Below, piece by piece: positions 6,861-14,383 of a DNA stretch of 15,243 nt. The position numbers were made by a program, and so were the translations under genes. How positions within the stretch are numbered: the stretch's first letter is position 1; each line of letters begins with the position of its first letter. Location of the stretch: the NCBI GenBank assembly GCA_016219455.1, contig JACRMZ010000012.1:1-15243 (forward strand). Direction: 5' to 3'. This stretch comes from Candidatus Aenigmatarchaeota archaeon. GTDB taxonomy: Archaea > Aenigmatarchaeota > Aenigmatarchaeia > PWEA01 > JACRMZ01. The notes below the pieces were generated by a model. That model was not told the origin of the DNA. It searched no databases and worked only from the letters and a program-made list of their open reading frames with translations.

Positions 6861-6870
6861 TCATATTTTA
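6861..6870 (+). promoter_or_regulatory. TATA box for the CCAHH membrane-protein operon
   Basis: TCATATTTTA is centred about 30 bases before ATG 6896 with no Shine-Dalgarno sequence, consistent with a short-leader or leaderless transcript. The 146-base divergent region also holds TTTTAAACA twice (6772 and 6821) and GGAAA-GGGTT-TTTCC at 6791-6805. Confidence 0.45.
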
Positions 6871-6895
6871 GTCTTGTTATCCATTTAGACATCAA

Positions 6896-7747
6896 ATGGA
6901 ACTTGTGTTTAGTAAGCACGTCCTTCGTGGAACAGCCGCCTCATTGTTGCTCCTTGCAATATATTTCGCCATAGTTGGCTTCCTTCAGGGGATTGGTTAT
7001 GCAATGACACGTTTCATTGAACTCTGGTACCTGATGGTCCCGCTTGTCGCAGGCTTCGGAATCCAGATTGCCCTTTTTTCCATGATAAAAGAAGGGATGA
7101 AAGCAAGAATGGCCTCGGGTGGAGTGTCTGCAGCTTCCATGGTAGCATGCTGCGCTCACCACATTACAGACGCAGTCCCATTGCTTGGGGCCTCGGCTCT
7201 TGGAGTCTTACTGCTTCAATACCAGTCAGCGTTCCTGGTGCTGGGAATAGTCTCCAACGGCATAGGAATCCTTTCAATGCTTAGGCAGGCAAAGAGGAAT
7301 GGAATAGAGACTGGAAGCCGTTTTCTGGCACTCGCTAGTTTTGACATGGAGTCTCTTGTTAGGGCATCTTACGTATTAGGGGCCGTTGCCATAGCGGCCG
7401 CATTCATTTTAACCGTGCCGCCTCAGCCGACTGGCATAACCCTCCTCACTGTTTCCAAGGAAGCCGGGGGCATCGTGTTTGAAGCCAGGCCCCTGTCCGT
7501 TTCTTCAGGTTCGCCAATAAAAATCGAGTTGACAGCAAACACCCACTCGGGGTCCATAGACATTGATGTTGGCAAGGCAAAGCTCAGTGTGGATGGGAAA
7601 GTGCTCGGAGCGCTCACGTGGGACGGCCCCATGGGAGGGCATCATGTAAAAGGCACCCTAACGTTCCCTGCGCCGGAAACGCCCCCAAAGGAGATGGCCC
7701 TTTTGCTGGATTATGGGAGCCAGTTGTCTTTCCAGTGGAGACTTTGA
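6896..7747 (+). CDS. Membrane protein with CCAHH metal-binding-like motif and C-terminal extracytoplasmic domain
   Basis: Not a named family that I can identify with certainty. 283 residues. Predicted membrane segments lie near 13-33, 43-63, 79-105, 107-129 and 155-174. The third starts with SMVACCAHHITDAVPLLG (C85, C86, H88, H89), a striking soft-metal site just before or inside a helix. Residues 180-283 are predicted beta-rich and extracytoplasmic, containing ELTANTHSGSIDIDV and DGPMGGHHVKGTLTFP; the methionine and paired histidines there could also bind metal. It is the first gene of a four-gene plus-strand operon, facing the redoxin/YHS operon. Transport or periplasmic delivery of copper or a similar metal is the best guess. 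ATG 6896 is supported by a TATA box about 30 bases upstream. Confidence 0.75.
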   Translation: MELVFSKHVLRGTAASLLLLAIYFAIVGFLQGIGYAMTRFIELWYLMVPLVAGFGIQIALFSMIKEGMKARMASGGVSAASMVACCAHHITDAVPLLGASALGVLLLQYQSAFLVLGIVSNGIGILSMLRQAKRNGIETGSRFLALASFDMESLVRASYVLGAVAIAAAFILTVPPQPTGITLLTVSKEAGGIVFEARPLSVSSGSPIKIELTANTHSGSIDIDVGKAKLSVDGKVLGALTWDGPMGGHHVKGTLTFPAPETPPKEMALLLDYGSQLSFQWRL

Positions 7748-7752
7748 TAATA

Positions 7753-7761
7753 GGATTTAAG
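7753..7761 (+). promoter_or_regulatory. Possible internal TATA-like box
   Basis: GGATTTAAG lies in the 35-base gap between the CCAHH gene and the next one, centred about 26 bases before ATG 7783. It could allow separate transcription of the rest of the operon. Evidence is spacing only. Confidence 0.25.
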
Positions 7762-7782
7762 AATAGGAAGCGTTATTTTATC

Positions 7783-8094
7783 ATGCAACCCCTCCAGTTC
7801 AAGATACTTCTTGACATCCTTGCGCTTGTGCTGGGTGCATATTCCATCATGCTTGTCAGAAGGTCGTCAGTTGGCGGGAAGCTCGGCTCGGCGATATACC
7901 CGCTTCTTGGCGGCATATTCGTGCTTTCAGCAAATCACGCAATTGACACCTTTTTCCTTGACTTTTATTTGAAGTCCTCTGGTCACGTGGAAGACTTTTT
8001 TCAGCCGTCAATAATCCACAGGCTGAACAACCTTCTTGCGTTTGCATTAATGGCAGTCGGGTTCTACAGGATTTCAGAAATGGGCAAGGGATGA
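7783..8094 (+). CDS. Small membrane protein of unknown function
   Basis: 103 residues with three predicted membrane segments (about 7-25, 35-58 and 75-97). The second contains FVLSANHAIDTFFLDFY and the third begins IIHRLNNLLAFALMAVGFYR, giving two intramembrane-facing histidines that might bind heme or metal. I recognise no family. ATG 7783 gives a sensible membrane protein; upstream in-frame codons overlap the previous gene in another frame and are rejected. It lies 35 bases after the CCAHH gene and 9 bases before the DUF302 gene, so it is almost certainly in the same operon. Confidence 0.7.
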   Translation: MQPLQFKILLDILALVLGAYSIMLVRRSSVGGKLGSAIYPLLGGIFVLSANHAIDTFFLDFYLKSSGHVEDFFQPSIIHRLNNLLAFALMAVGFYRISEMGKG

Positions 8095-8103
8095 CGCTGA
8101 GAT

Positions 8104-8505
8104 ATGGCAGGCGATACGGCTAACGGTTTCCTGTATGTGAAGGAAAGCAGAAAGGGTTTTGACGATACTGTAGTTTCCCTCCTAAGGGCCATTGATGCCA
8201 ACGGATGGGCGCTGTTCCAGGTTCACGACATAAAGGAAAGGCTGGCAGCCAAGGGATTCGCCCATGGGAACATCAAAGTTATAGAGCTATGTTCTGCAAA
8301 GCACGCCAACAAAATACTCCTTAAAAATCCCGTTGCGTCAGCGGGCATGCCCTGCAGGATAAGCGTTTTTGCGGAAAGGGGAAAAACATTGGTGGCATCA
8401 ATGAGGCCGTCGGCGATGGCGAGGATAATGGAGGGCATAAGCGAAGAAGATTCAATGGAAGCCGAGCGGGACATATTGAAAATAATCGGAGAGGCCGTTC
8501 AATGA
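8104..8505 (+). CDS. DUF302-family protein
   Basis: 133 residues, soluble, matching the DUF302 pattern. Residues 8-45 hold YVKESRKGFDDTVVSLLRAI and GWALFQVHDI, residues 58-75 hold KVIELCSAKHANKILL, and residues 81-90 hold GMPCRISVFA with the family's PCRI motif. C63 and C84 lie where DUF302 proteins often have cysteines. The biochemical role of the family is unsettled; members recur beside sulfur-metabolism, DsrE-like and metal genes, which fits here. Its stop overlaps the next start (ATGA, 8502-8505), so it is coupled to the DsrE-like gene. Confidence 0.85.
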   Translation: MAGDTANGFLYVKESRKGFDDTVVSLLRAIDANGWALFQVHDIKERLAAKGFAHGNIKVIELCSAKHANKILLKNPVASAGMPCRISVFAERGKTLVASMRPSAMARIMEGISEEDSMEAERDILKIIGEAVQ

Positions 8506-8819
8506 AGATTGGAATCATAATAAATACAGAAGATTCTGAGACAGGATGGAATGCAATACGTTTTGCTAATACCGTTGTAAAAGCTGGACACAATGCAACG
8601 GTCTTCCTAATGGGCAAAGGGGTGGAGATAGGGGAGACGAAAGGCGGAAAGTATGACTCAAAATCGCAGATATCATCTTTCCTCTTGCAGGGCGGAAAGG
8701 TTCTGGCGTGCGGGACATGCCTGAAGTCACGTGGCAAGGATAGCGGAGTCTGCGAAGTCTCCACCATGACGGAGTTTATGAAACTCGTGGAAAGTTCGGA
8801 TAAAATAGTTTCCTTTTGA
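8502..8819 (+). CDS. DsrE/DsrF/TusD-like sulfurtransferase-fold protein
   Basis: 105 residues with the DsrE-like fold. It starts with strand MKIGIIINTEDSETGWNAIR, followed by ANTVVKAGHNATVFLMGKGVE, the usual second strand and turn. Cysteines sit at C70 and C73 (LACGTCLKSRG) and C84 (GVCEVSTM). In this family a conserved cysteine in the ACGxC segment carries persulfide sulfur; the CGTC pair might instead bind metal or form a disulfide. Cytoplasmic. It is the last gene of the operon, overlapping DUF302 by four bases, and the pair may act together on thiols or persulfides. It converges on the small membrane gene of the copper operon, with 15 bases between. Confidence 0.88.
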   Translation: MKIGIIINTEDSETGWNAIRFANTVVKAGHNATVFLMGKGVEIGETKGGKYDSKSQISSFLLQGGKVLACGTCLKSRGKDSGVCEVSTMTEFMKLVESSDKIVSF

Positions 8820-8834
8820 AACGCGCAAAAGTCC

Positions 8835-9032
8835 TTAGGAACGTCGTTTCAGGAAAGAAGGTATCACGGAAGCCGCTATGACCAAAGAGAGCAAAAGCGT
8901 CCATGCGGACCCAAGCAAGACTTCCGTCGCATCGTATTTCCCACTCCCTGATGCCGCAATGTAGAATGCCGATGTTATGGCAATTGAAAGGACTGCTACT
9001 GGAAAGATTGCTGAATTCTTCAAGTTTCCCAT
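8835..9032 (-). CDS. Small two-helix membrane protein downstream of the copper ATPase
   Basis: 65 residues with two hydrophobic segments (about 8-27 and 38-58) and a basic end PSFLKRRS. No metal ligands are seen and I recognise no family. Support comes from a strong ribosome binding site, AAGGTGAT at 9036-9043 on the minus strand, three bases before ATG 9032, and from its position five bases after the ATPase gene stop (9037-9039). It is probably co-transcribed with the ATPase and might be a partner peptide. Confidence 0.65.
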   Translation of the reverse strand: MGNLKNSAIFPVAVLSIAITSAFYIAASGSGKYDATEVLLGSAWTLLLSLVIAASVIPSFLKRRS

Positions 9033-9035
9033 ATC

Positions 9036-9043
9036 ATCACCTT
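9036..9043 (-). promoter_or_regulatory. Ribosome binding site of the small membrane gene
   Basis: AAGGTGAT on the minus strand matches the archaeal anti-Shine-Dalgarno complement well and lies three bases before ATG 9032. It contains the TGA stop of the copper ATPase gene, which couples the two genes. Confidence 0.6.
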
Positions 9044-11739
9044 ATCCCAACAGAGGGGACGTATCCCTTCAGCCTTAGAGTGTTCATTGTTACGGAAACT
9101 GAGCTCATTGCCATGAAAAGCGCCGCAAGCTCGGGGCTTATGAGAAGGCCGAAAAACGGATAAAGGACGCCTGCACCTATCGGTATCCCTACTATGTTGT
9201 AGCCGAACGCCCAGAACAGGTTTTCCTTTATCTTGCCTATGGTTTTCCTGCTGATTTCAATTGCCTTGACAACGTCCCTGAGGTCATCTTTTATGAGTAT
9301 TATTTTTCCCGTTTCTTTTGCCACATCAGTCCCGCTGCCTATCGCTATCCCTACATCTGCCTGCGCAAGAGCTGGGGCGTCGTTTATCCCATCACCTACC
9401 ATCGCGACTATCTTCCCCGTTTCCTGAAGTTTCCTCACTTCTTCTGCCTTGCCTTCAGGAAGCACCTCTGCGAGAACGCTTGTTATCCCCAATCTCTCCC
9501 CCATGGCCTTTGCAGTCCTCCTGTTGTCTCCAGTTATCATCACAACTTGTATCCCCATTATTTTCAGGTATTCAACAGCTTCCTTTGAGTATTCTTTAAG
9601 CGTGTCTGCCACGGCAACGATTCCCCCGGCTTTGCCGTTTACAGCTACAATCATCGCTGTCTTCCCCTCGTTTTCCAGTTTCGCCATCCCATTTTCCAGT
9701 TCCCGCACATCGATGCCGTTTTCTTCCATCAGCTTACGGTTTCCAAGAAGGATTTGCTTCCCATCAACTTCAGCAGAAATGCCTTTTCCTGGTATTGCAT
9801 TGAAGCTTTCAGCCTCTACCAAAGTTATCCCCTTTGACTCTGCGCCCTGAACTATAGCTTCACCGAGGGGGTGCTCTGATCCCCTCTCGGCGCTGGCAGC
9901 ATACATAAGGACATCTTTTTCAGGCATCCCTGCGGAAACGACATCTGTAAGTGACGGCTTGCCCTTTGTCAGTGTACCGGTCTTATCGAATATTATGACG
10001 TTTATTTTCTGCGAAAGCTCGAGTGCCTCCCCGCCTTTTATGAGAATCCCGTGGTCTGCCGCTTTTCCAGTGCCAGCCATCACTGCGCTTGGCGTCGCCA
10101 AGCCGACGGCGCAGGGGCACGAGATCACCAAAACAGATATGCTGAGGAGAAGTGCAAACGAGAAGTGGCCCACCCCCCCAAGAGAAGCGGGGGAAAGGAC
10201 GAATCGTGTGGATTGCGTGAAGAACGCATCATACCCAAAGAAAAACCAGAAGAGGAACACAACTAAAGCAAGGATGTGGACCCCTACAATGAAATGGCCC
10301 GCCACCTTGTCTGCAAGCTTCTGGATTGGGGGTTTGGATGACTGTGCGTCTTCCACAAGTTTTATTATCTGGGAAAGTGTGGTGTCTTTTCCGACCCTTG
10401 TTGCCCTGAATTTCAGTGACCCGGTTTTGTTGATAGTCGCGCCTATTATTTCGTCCCCTGTCTTTTTTTCAGTCGGGATGCTTTCTCCGGTTATCATGGA
10501 CTCATCTACGGAAGTGTAGCCTTCGATTACAATGCCATCAACAGGAATTCGTTCGCCGGGTTTCACGCGGACAATGTCCCCGACAACCACATCATCTATA
10601 GGAATCGAGATATCTTTCCCATCTCTGATTACAGTGGCGTTCTTCGGTTTCAGGCCCATTAGTTTCCGTATAGCTTCAGAAGTCTTTCCCCGCGTCAGCG
10701 CTTCAAGGTATCTCCCAAGAACTATGAAAGCAGTAAGCATCGCCGCGGTTTCGAAGAATATGAGGTGCTCGCCGCCCAGCCCCGCTTCCGGATAAACGGT
10801 ATTTACCATGCCTATGATGTAAGCGGCACCAATGCCTGTGGCCATCAGGAGGTTCATGTCAGTGAAGCCGTGTTTCAGCCCTTTGTATGTCCCGGTAAAG
10901 AACTGCCTTCCTGGCCCTAAGACTACCTGAGTGGTGAGGAGAAGAAGGACATAATTGTTGCCAAGAATCTCAGGCAATATCCTGTCAAGCCCCCAGTACA
11001 TCCTGTAACTCCCAAGCATTATCAGGATTCCAAGGCCTGCGGAAAGTATGAGGTTATTCCTCTGCTTCTCTATCTCTTCCTGCCTTTGACGCGCTTCCCT
11101 GTCTACCGCTTCCTCGCCTTCGAGCCTCTCCTCTGCGTGATATCCTATATTATCAATCGCCTTCTTGATGCCTGCTATGCCGAGGGAACCGGAGTCATAT
11201 GAAATCAATGCGCTCTCTGATGAGAAGTTAACAGAAACGCTGGAAACACCTTTTAGCCTGCCGACAGCCTTTTCGATGTTCATGGCGCAGTTGGCGCACG
11301 TCATTCCAGAGATTTTAAGCGTGATGCTGTCCCGGATTACGCTGTAACCAGAGCCTTCTATGGCACCTTCAACCTCTTTCCTTCCAGCCAGAGACGGGTC
11401 ATATTCTACAGAGGCGCTGCCTGCTGAAAAATTAGCGCTGACTTTTGAAACTCCCTTTAGTTGCCCTACGGATTTCTCTATGTTGGAGGCGCAGGAAGCG
11501 CAGTGCATCCCCCCTATCCGTATGTCTATTTTTTCCGTTCCTGAGTGTCGCTTTTCCTTATCTGTTCCCGTATCAAGCCCCGTTTCAAACTTCCCCTCGT
11601 CATACTCTATTTCTGCCCTGCCCTTCTTCAGGTCGACGTTTGCCTTGAGAATCCCGTCCACTCCTTCGAGCGCGTGCGTTACCTTTTTTCTGCAGTTTTC
11701 GCATGTCATCCCCCTGACATCAATGGCCGCTTTTTTCAT
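9037..11739 (-). CDS. copA: Copper-translocating P1B-type ATPase with three heavy-metal-associated domains
   Basis: Cu(I) efflux ATPase of 900 residues. Three N-terminal HMA domains carry MTCENC (about 11-16), MHCASC (78-83) and MTCANC (146-151). The membrane CPC ion site is at about 541-543 ([13 protein letters not shown]). The phosphorylation motif DKTGTLTKG starts near 585, the actuator TGES is near 417, HPLGEA near 623 and GDGINDAPA near 782. The terminal helices carry GYN (about 846) and MSSVSV (about 878), the remaining Cu(I)-site signature, so this is the Cu(I) subgroup and not zinc or cadmium. Three HMA domains is more than the one or two common in archaeal homologues. ATG 11739 is preferred over TTG 11745. 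An inverted repeat covers the TATA box just upstream, suggesting metal-dependent repression. It is followed by a small membrane gene. Confidence 0.95.
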   Translation of the reverse strand: MKKAAIDVRGMTCENCRKKVTHALEGVDGILKANVDLKKGRAEIEYDEGKFETGLDTGTDKEKRHSGTEKIDIRIGGMHCASCASNIEKSVGQLKGVSKVSANFSAGSASVEYDPSLAGRKEVEGAIEGSGYSVIRDSITLKISGMTCANCAMNIEKAVGRLKGVSSVSVNFSSESALISYDSGSLGIAGIKKAIDNIGYHAEERLEGEEAVDREARQRQEEIEKQRNNLILSAGLGILIMLGSYRMYWGLDRILPEILGNNYVLLLLTTQVVLGPGRQFFTGTYKGLKHGFTDMNLLMATGIGAAYIIGMVNTVYPEAGLGGEHLIFFETAAMLTAFIVLGRYLEALTRGKTSEAIRKLMGLKPKNATVIRDGKDISIPIDDVVVGDIVRVKPGERIPVDGIVIEGYTSVDESMITGESIPTEKKTGDEIIGATINKTGSLKFRATRVGKDTTLSQIIKLVEDAQSSKPPIQKLADKVAGHFIVGVHILALVVFLFWFFFGYDAFFTQSTRFVLSPASLGGVGHFSFALLLSISVLVISCPCAVGLATPSAVMAGTGKAADHGILIKGGEALELSQKINVIIFDKTGTLTKGKPSLTDVVSAGMPEKDVLMYAASAERGSEHPLGEAIVQGAESKGITLVEAESFNAIPGKGISAEVDGKQILLGNRKLMEENGIDVRELENGMAKLENEGKTAMIVAVNGKAGGIVAVADTLKEYSKEAVEYLKIMGIQVVMITGDNRRTAKAMGERLGITSVLAEVLPEGKAEEVRKLQETGKIVAMVGDGINDAPALAQADVGIAIGSGTDVAKETGKIILIKDDLRDVVKAIEISRKTIGKIKENLFWAFGYNIVGIPIGAGVLYPFFGLLISPELAALFMAMSSVSVTMNTLRLKGYVPSVGIR

Positions 11740-11761
11740 AACCAAAATAAAGTCCTCAACG

Positions 11762-11777
11762 AAGCATAAATATGCTT
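11762..11777. promoter_or_regulatory. copA promoter: perfect inverted repeat covering the TATA box
   Basis: AAGCATA-AA-TATGCTT is a perfect 7-base inverted repeat with a 2-base spacer. Read on the minus strand its centre, CATATTTATG, is a good TATA box about 30 bases from ATG 11739. A protein bound here would exclude TBP, the arrangement expected for a repressor released by copper. No candidate copper-specific repressor gene is adjacent. Confidence 0.55.
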
Positions 11778-11827
11778 AACCGTTTTGGGAAAATTTGTGT
11801 TTCAGGCTTAACAGAAGCCGCATCTAA

Positions 11828-12982
11828 TCAGTTCAACGACGCCGAGAACGGGTTTATCTTGTCAAGGAAGCTTTTTTTCTCCTTGCCATCGTTTTCCTCT
11901 TCCTTCTTGAGCTTCTTTGCGTTTTTGCGTATCTTCTTCTCTGCCTCGTCAAGTGCCGGCTTGTTGTTGCCGACGCCGCATGTGTTTCCGACACCGAGTA
12001 TTATGACGTTGTCTCCCTGATTTGCCCGCCCAACCGCCTGCGTTATAAGTTCAATGGCCTTTGGCGCCGCATCAAGTATCTCTTCGCGCATTGCAAGTAT
12101 GGCTTCTTCCGGCTTCATTTTTACGACAACCGCATCTATTGGTATGCCGTGCGTTGTGGTCTTCTCTTCGATGTAGAAGCGCTCGACTCCGGGACCCCCC
12201 ATTGCGACGCCGACTCCTTCAGCAACGCCGCCAAGCTTCTCGCCTTCCAGTTTCCCCGCAGCATCTATCGTGATGATCCTCGTTGGCTTGTATTTCTCTA
12301 TGAGCTTCTCCATCCCCTTGCCGGGGTCGCCCACCCTTGAGCCGGGGCCCCGTGCCTTGGTTATTATGCATTTCCTTCCGTTGATCTCTTTCTCGGAATA
12401 AACCATCTCATCGCCTTTTATTTCAATAGGTTCGCTATCACCTATCAAATGCGCCGCGATGTACGGGCCGATTCCATCGCCTATTGGGTCGCCGTTGCAA
12501 ATCGACTCCGTGGCTTTCATGTAAGATTTTGCGAAGTCCATTATCATCGGGAGCTGCATCTGTATCGGTATGGCGATGTAAGGATTCTTGTATTTCCTGA
12601 CTATCTCGACATAATGGCGCACGACTTTTGACAGGTAATTCACAACCCATGCCCCGCCCAATCCATCTTCAAGGTTTGCGCGCATTTCCGGATCCTTCTC
12701 ATCGCTGTGAGTCTCAACAAATATCCCGAACCGCGTCTTCTGGTCTTTGAGGCTCCTGTCAAGTTTCTTCACAATGCCAGAAGGGTCCATGTCGACAGGA
12801 GTGACCATGAAAAAGTTCATGAAGTCCGAAACGGCGTCTTTGACCTTCTTGTTGTGCTTTGACATCCTTCCCGAAACAAGCTCCGTTGTCTGCGCCCCCC
12901 ATTCCTCCAGTGTCCGTGTGTCGCGCTCCAGTTTCCAAAGAGTCTGGTGAAGCATCATCCTCGGGTATATCCACCCAAACAC
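11828..12982 (-). CDS. DUF1512-like archaeal protein
   Basis: 384 residues, resembling the archaeal family DUF1512, whose function is not established. Recognisable stretches are FFMVTPVDMDPSGIVKKLD (about 58-76), GGAWVVNYLSKVVRHYVEIV, NPYIAIPIQMQLPMIMDFAK, ICNGDPIGDGIGPYIAAHLI, and a glycine-rich segment GPGSRVGDPGKGMEKLIEKY followed by ITIDAAGKLEGEKLGG, which might bind a nucleotide or cofactor. The C-terminus is a lysine/glutamate-rich tail (about 348-372). The GTG at 12982 is the only usable start in this frame. It begins at GWIYPRMMLHQTLWKLE, just after where the family normally has a membrane helix, so the N-terminus may be truncated or misread. It is divergent from the MoxR gene with 30 bases between, and its stop lies about 90 bases from the copA start. 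Confidence 0.7.
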   Translation of the reverse strand: MFGWIYPRMMLHQTLWKLERDTRTLEEWGAQTTELVSGRMSKHNKKVKDAVSDFMNFFMVTPVDMDPSGIVKKLDRSLKDQKTRFGIFVETHSDEKDPEMRANLEDGLGGAWVVNYLSKVVRHYVEIVRKYKNPYIAIPIQMQLPMIMDFAKSYMKATESICNGDPIGDGIGPYIAAHLIGDSEPIEIKGDEMVYSEKEINGRKCIITKARGPGSRVGDPGKGMEKLIEKYKPTRIITIDAAGKLEGEKLGGVAEGVGVAMGGPGVERFYIEEKTTTHGIPIDAVVVKMKPEEAILAMREEILDAAPKAIELITQAVGRANQGDNVIILGVGNTCGVGNNKPALDEAEKKIRKNAKKLKKEEENDGKEKKSFLDKINPFSASLN

Positions 12983-13001
12983 GGTGAAAAAGAAAGTAAA
13001 C

Positions 13002-13007
13002 GAGGTG
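13002..13007 (+). promoter_or_regulatory. Ribosome binding site of the MoxR-like gene
   Basis: GAGGTG, five bases before ATG 13013. It decides the start: the frame is open further upstream to an ATG at 12947, but that extension overlaps the divergent gene and has no ribosome binding site. Confidence 0.7.
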
Positions 13008-13012
13008 TTGCA

Positions 13013-14380
13013 ATGAAAGGATTGAGGGAGAAGGTAGGCAAGATTTACGAGGTCATGAGCAACGAATTCTACCTATGCAGGGATGATATCAAGGTCACAT
13101 CGAAGGAAGGCGAGGAGAAAAGGTACAACTCGGCGCTTCTTTTCGGGATTCTCACCGAGGTTAACAAGGGAAAGCAGCTTTTATTTGGCGAATACGGAGG
13201 AGGAAAGACGACATCAGCAGAGTACCTCCACTCGATTTTCTATGGACTGCCACTTGAATTGGTGAAAAAGTCGGCGATACGTGCGGATCCGCAAAAGACT
13301 GAAGAGAAGATGACTGCGCGTCCTAACTACGGCAAGCTTTACGACAAGAAAGAAGAGGTTGTGTGGCAGCACTTCGTTCTTGTCCCAGGAAAGATAATAG
13401 ACGAGTTCAACCGTTTGCCGGAACCAAACCAATCCCTCTTGCTGGACGGCGTCGACCGCGGCGAGTGGTCATACCTGAATGACCACATAAGCTCTGGAAG
13501 GGAGGCGTTCTTTGCGACATGCAATTACGCCGACCGTGGCAATGGAGACTTGATACCTCCGATGCTTGACCGTTTTGACGTGGCAGTCGAGAGCAAGTTC
13601 CCGGGCGTCGCAAACGCAATGGCAATCGCGCAAGACTACGAGAACGAGAAAGACAAGAAGCTCTCAAACCCTGAAGTCTACAAGGAAGCAATAGCGCTTC
13701 TGAATTCTGGCAAATCGTACGAAGAGATAAAAGACGGTATGAAGGGAGTGTCAAAGAAGCACAAGGAATTCATGAAGAAGCAGGGGATAGAGGCACTGGA
13801 TGAAACCGAGCTTTTGGAAGCAAACGACGAGATAAAGAAGATGCCCATAGAGCTTGAGGCTTCCCGCTATCTTTCATTCCTCATAGCCGAGCTCAACGTC
13901 GATTCCAAATACGGCCAGAAGAGAAGCAATGACAAGATAGACATGGAAAACGGCTTTTACCTCGGGAACCTTTTTGAGGGCTCAGGGAGCAGGAGAGAGG
14001 AGAAGTCCATCGTGAGGTACTCCAAGGCATTTGCATGGCTTATGGGTGATAGCGAAGTCAACATAGAGCACATGACTACCGTTGCTCCATACGTTCTCTG
14101 GCACAGGATGCGCTTCACAGAGAATGCCATAGGGCAGTTCAGGGACGATGAACGCGACGACCCGTTGATCCTTCATATGACTAAGAGGCTTGTAGGCGAA
14201 GGGAGCGAAAAGATTCTTGGTGTCAAGAAAAGGTATCAGGAGTGCAGGGAGATGTACATAACCGTGATGAACTACATCGAGAAGGAAGACTTCACCAAGG
14301 CAAAGGAGAAGGCGGAAGAGTACGCCAAGGGCGGCAAGGGCCACCCCATCTTCACGGAACTTGCAAGAGAGCTCTCATAG
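13013..14380 (+). CDS. MoxR-like AAA+ ATPase
   Basis: 455 residues. Walker A is GEYGGGKT at 59-66 and Walker B is the MoxR-type IIDEFNRLPEPNQSLLL (128-144). The sensor-1 segment is FFATCNYADRGNGDLIPPML, followed by LDRFDVAVESKFPG, which carries the arginine of the LDRFD motif (about 187). MoxR ATPases remodel or assemble target proteins, often by inserting metal or cofactor, with a VWA-domain partner encoded nearby. The C-terminal 200 residues are longer and more charged than in minimal MoxR proteins, with a helical region rich in K/E (DEIKKMPIELEASRYLSFLI and KEDFTKAKEKAEEYAKGGKG). It stops at TAG 14378-14380, three bases before the LRR gene, so it heads an operon of at least four genes. Partner and substrate are unknown. 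Confidence 0.88.
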   Translation: MKGLREKVGKIYEVMSNEFYLCRDDIKVTSKEGEEKRYNSALLFGILTEVNKGKQLLFGEYGGGKTTSAEYLHSIFYGLPLELVKKSAIRADPQKTEEKMTARPNYGKLYDKKEEVVWQHFVLVPGKIIDEFNRLPEPNQSLLLDGVDRGEWSYLNDHISSGREAFFATCNYADRGNGDLIPPMLDRFDVAVESKFPGVANAMAIAQDYENEKDKKLSNPEVYKEAIALLNSGKSYEEIKDGMKGVSKKHKEFMKKQGIEALDETELLEANDEIKKMPIELEASRYLSFLIAELNVDSKYGQKRSNDKIDMENGFYLGNLFEGSGSRREEKSIVRYSKAFAWLMGDSEVNIEHMTTVAPYVLWHRMRFTENAIGQFRDDERDDPLILHMTKRLVGEGSEKILGVKKRYQECREMYITVMNYIEKEDFTKAKEKAEEYAKGGKGHPIFTELARELS

Positions 14381-14383
14381 GTT

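Noticed and set aside
7618..7782. Longer form of the small membrane protein starting inside the CCAHH gene
   Set aside because: The extra 55 residues are an out-of-frame reading of the preceding gene; ATG 7783 gives a normal membrane protein start.
8817..8851. Inverted repeat TGAAACG ... CGTTTCA between convergent genes, possible bidirectional terminator
   Set aside because: Arms are only seven bases with a 21-base loop and no T-tract, so it could easily be chance.
12947..13012. Upstream extension of the MoxR gene
   Set aside because: It would overlap the divergent DUF1512-like gene, and the GAGGTG ribosome binding site points to ATG 13013.
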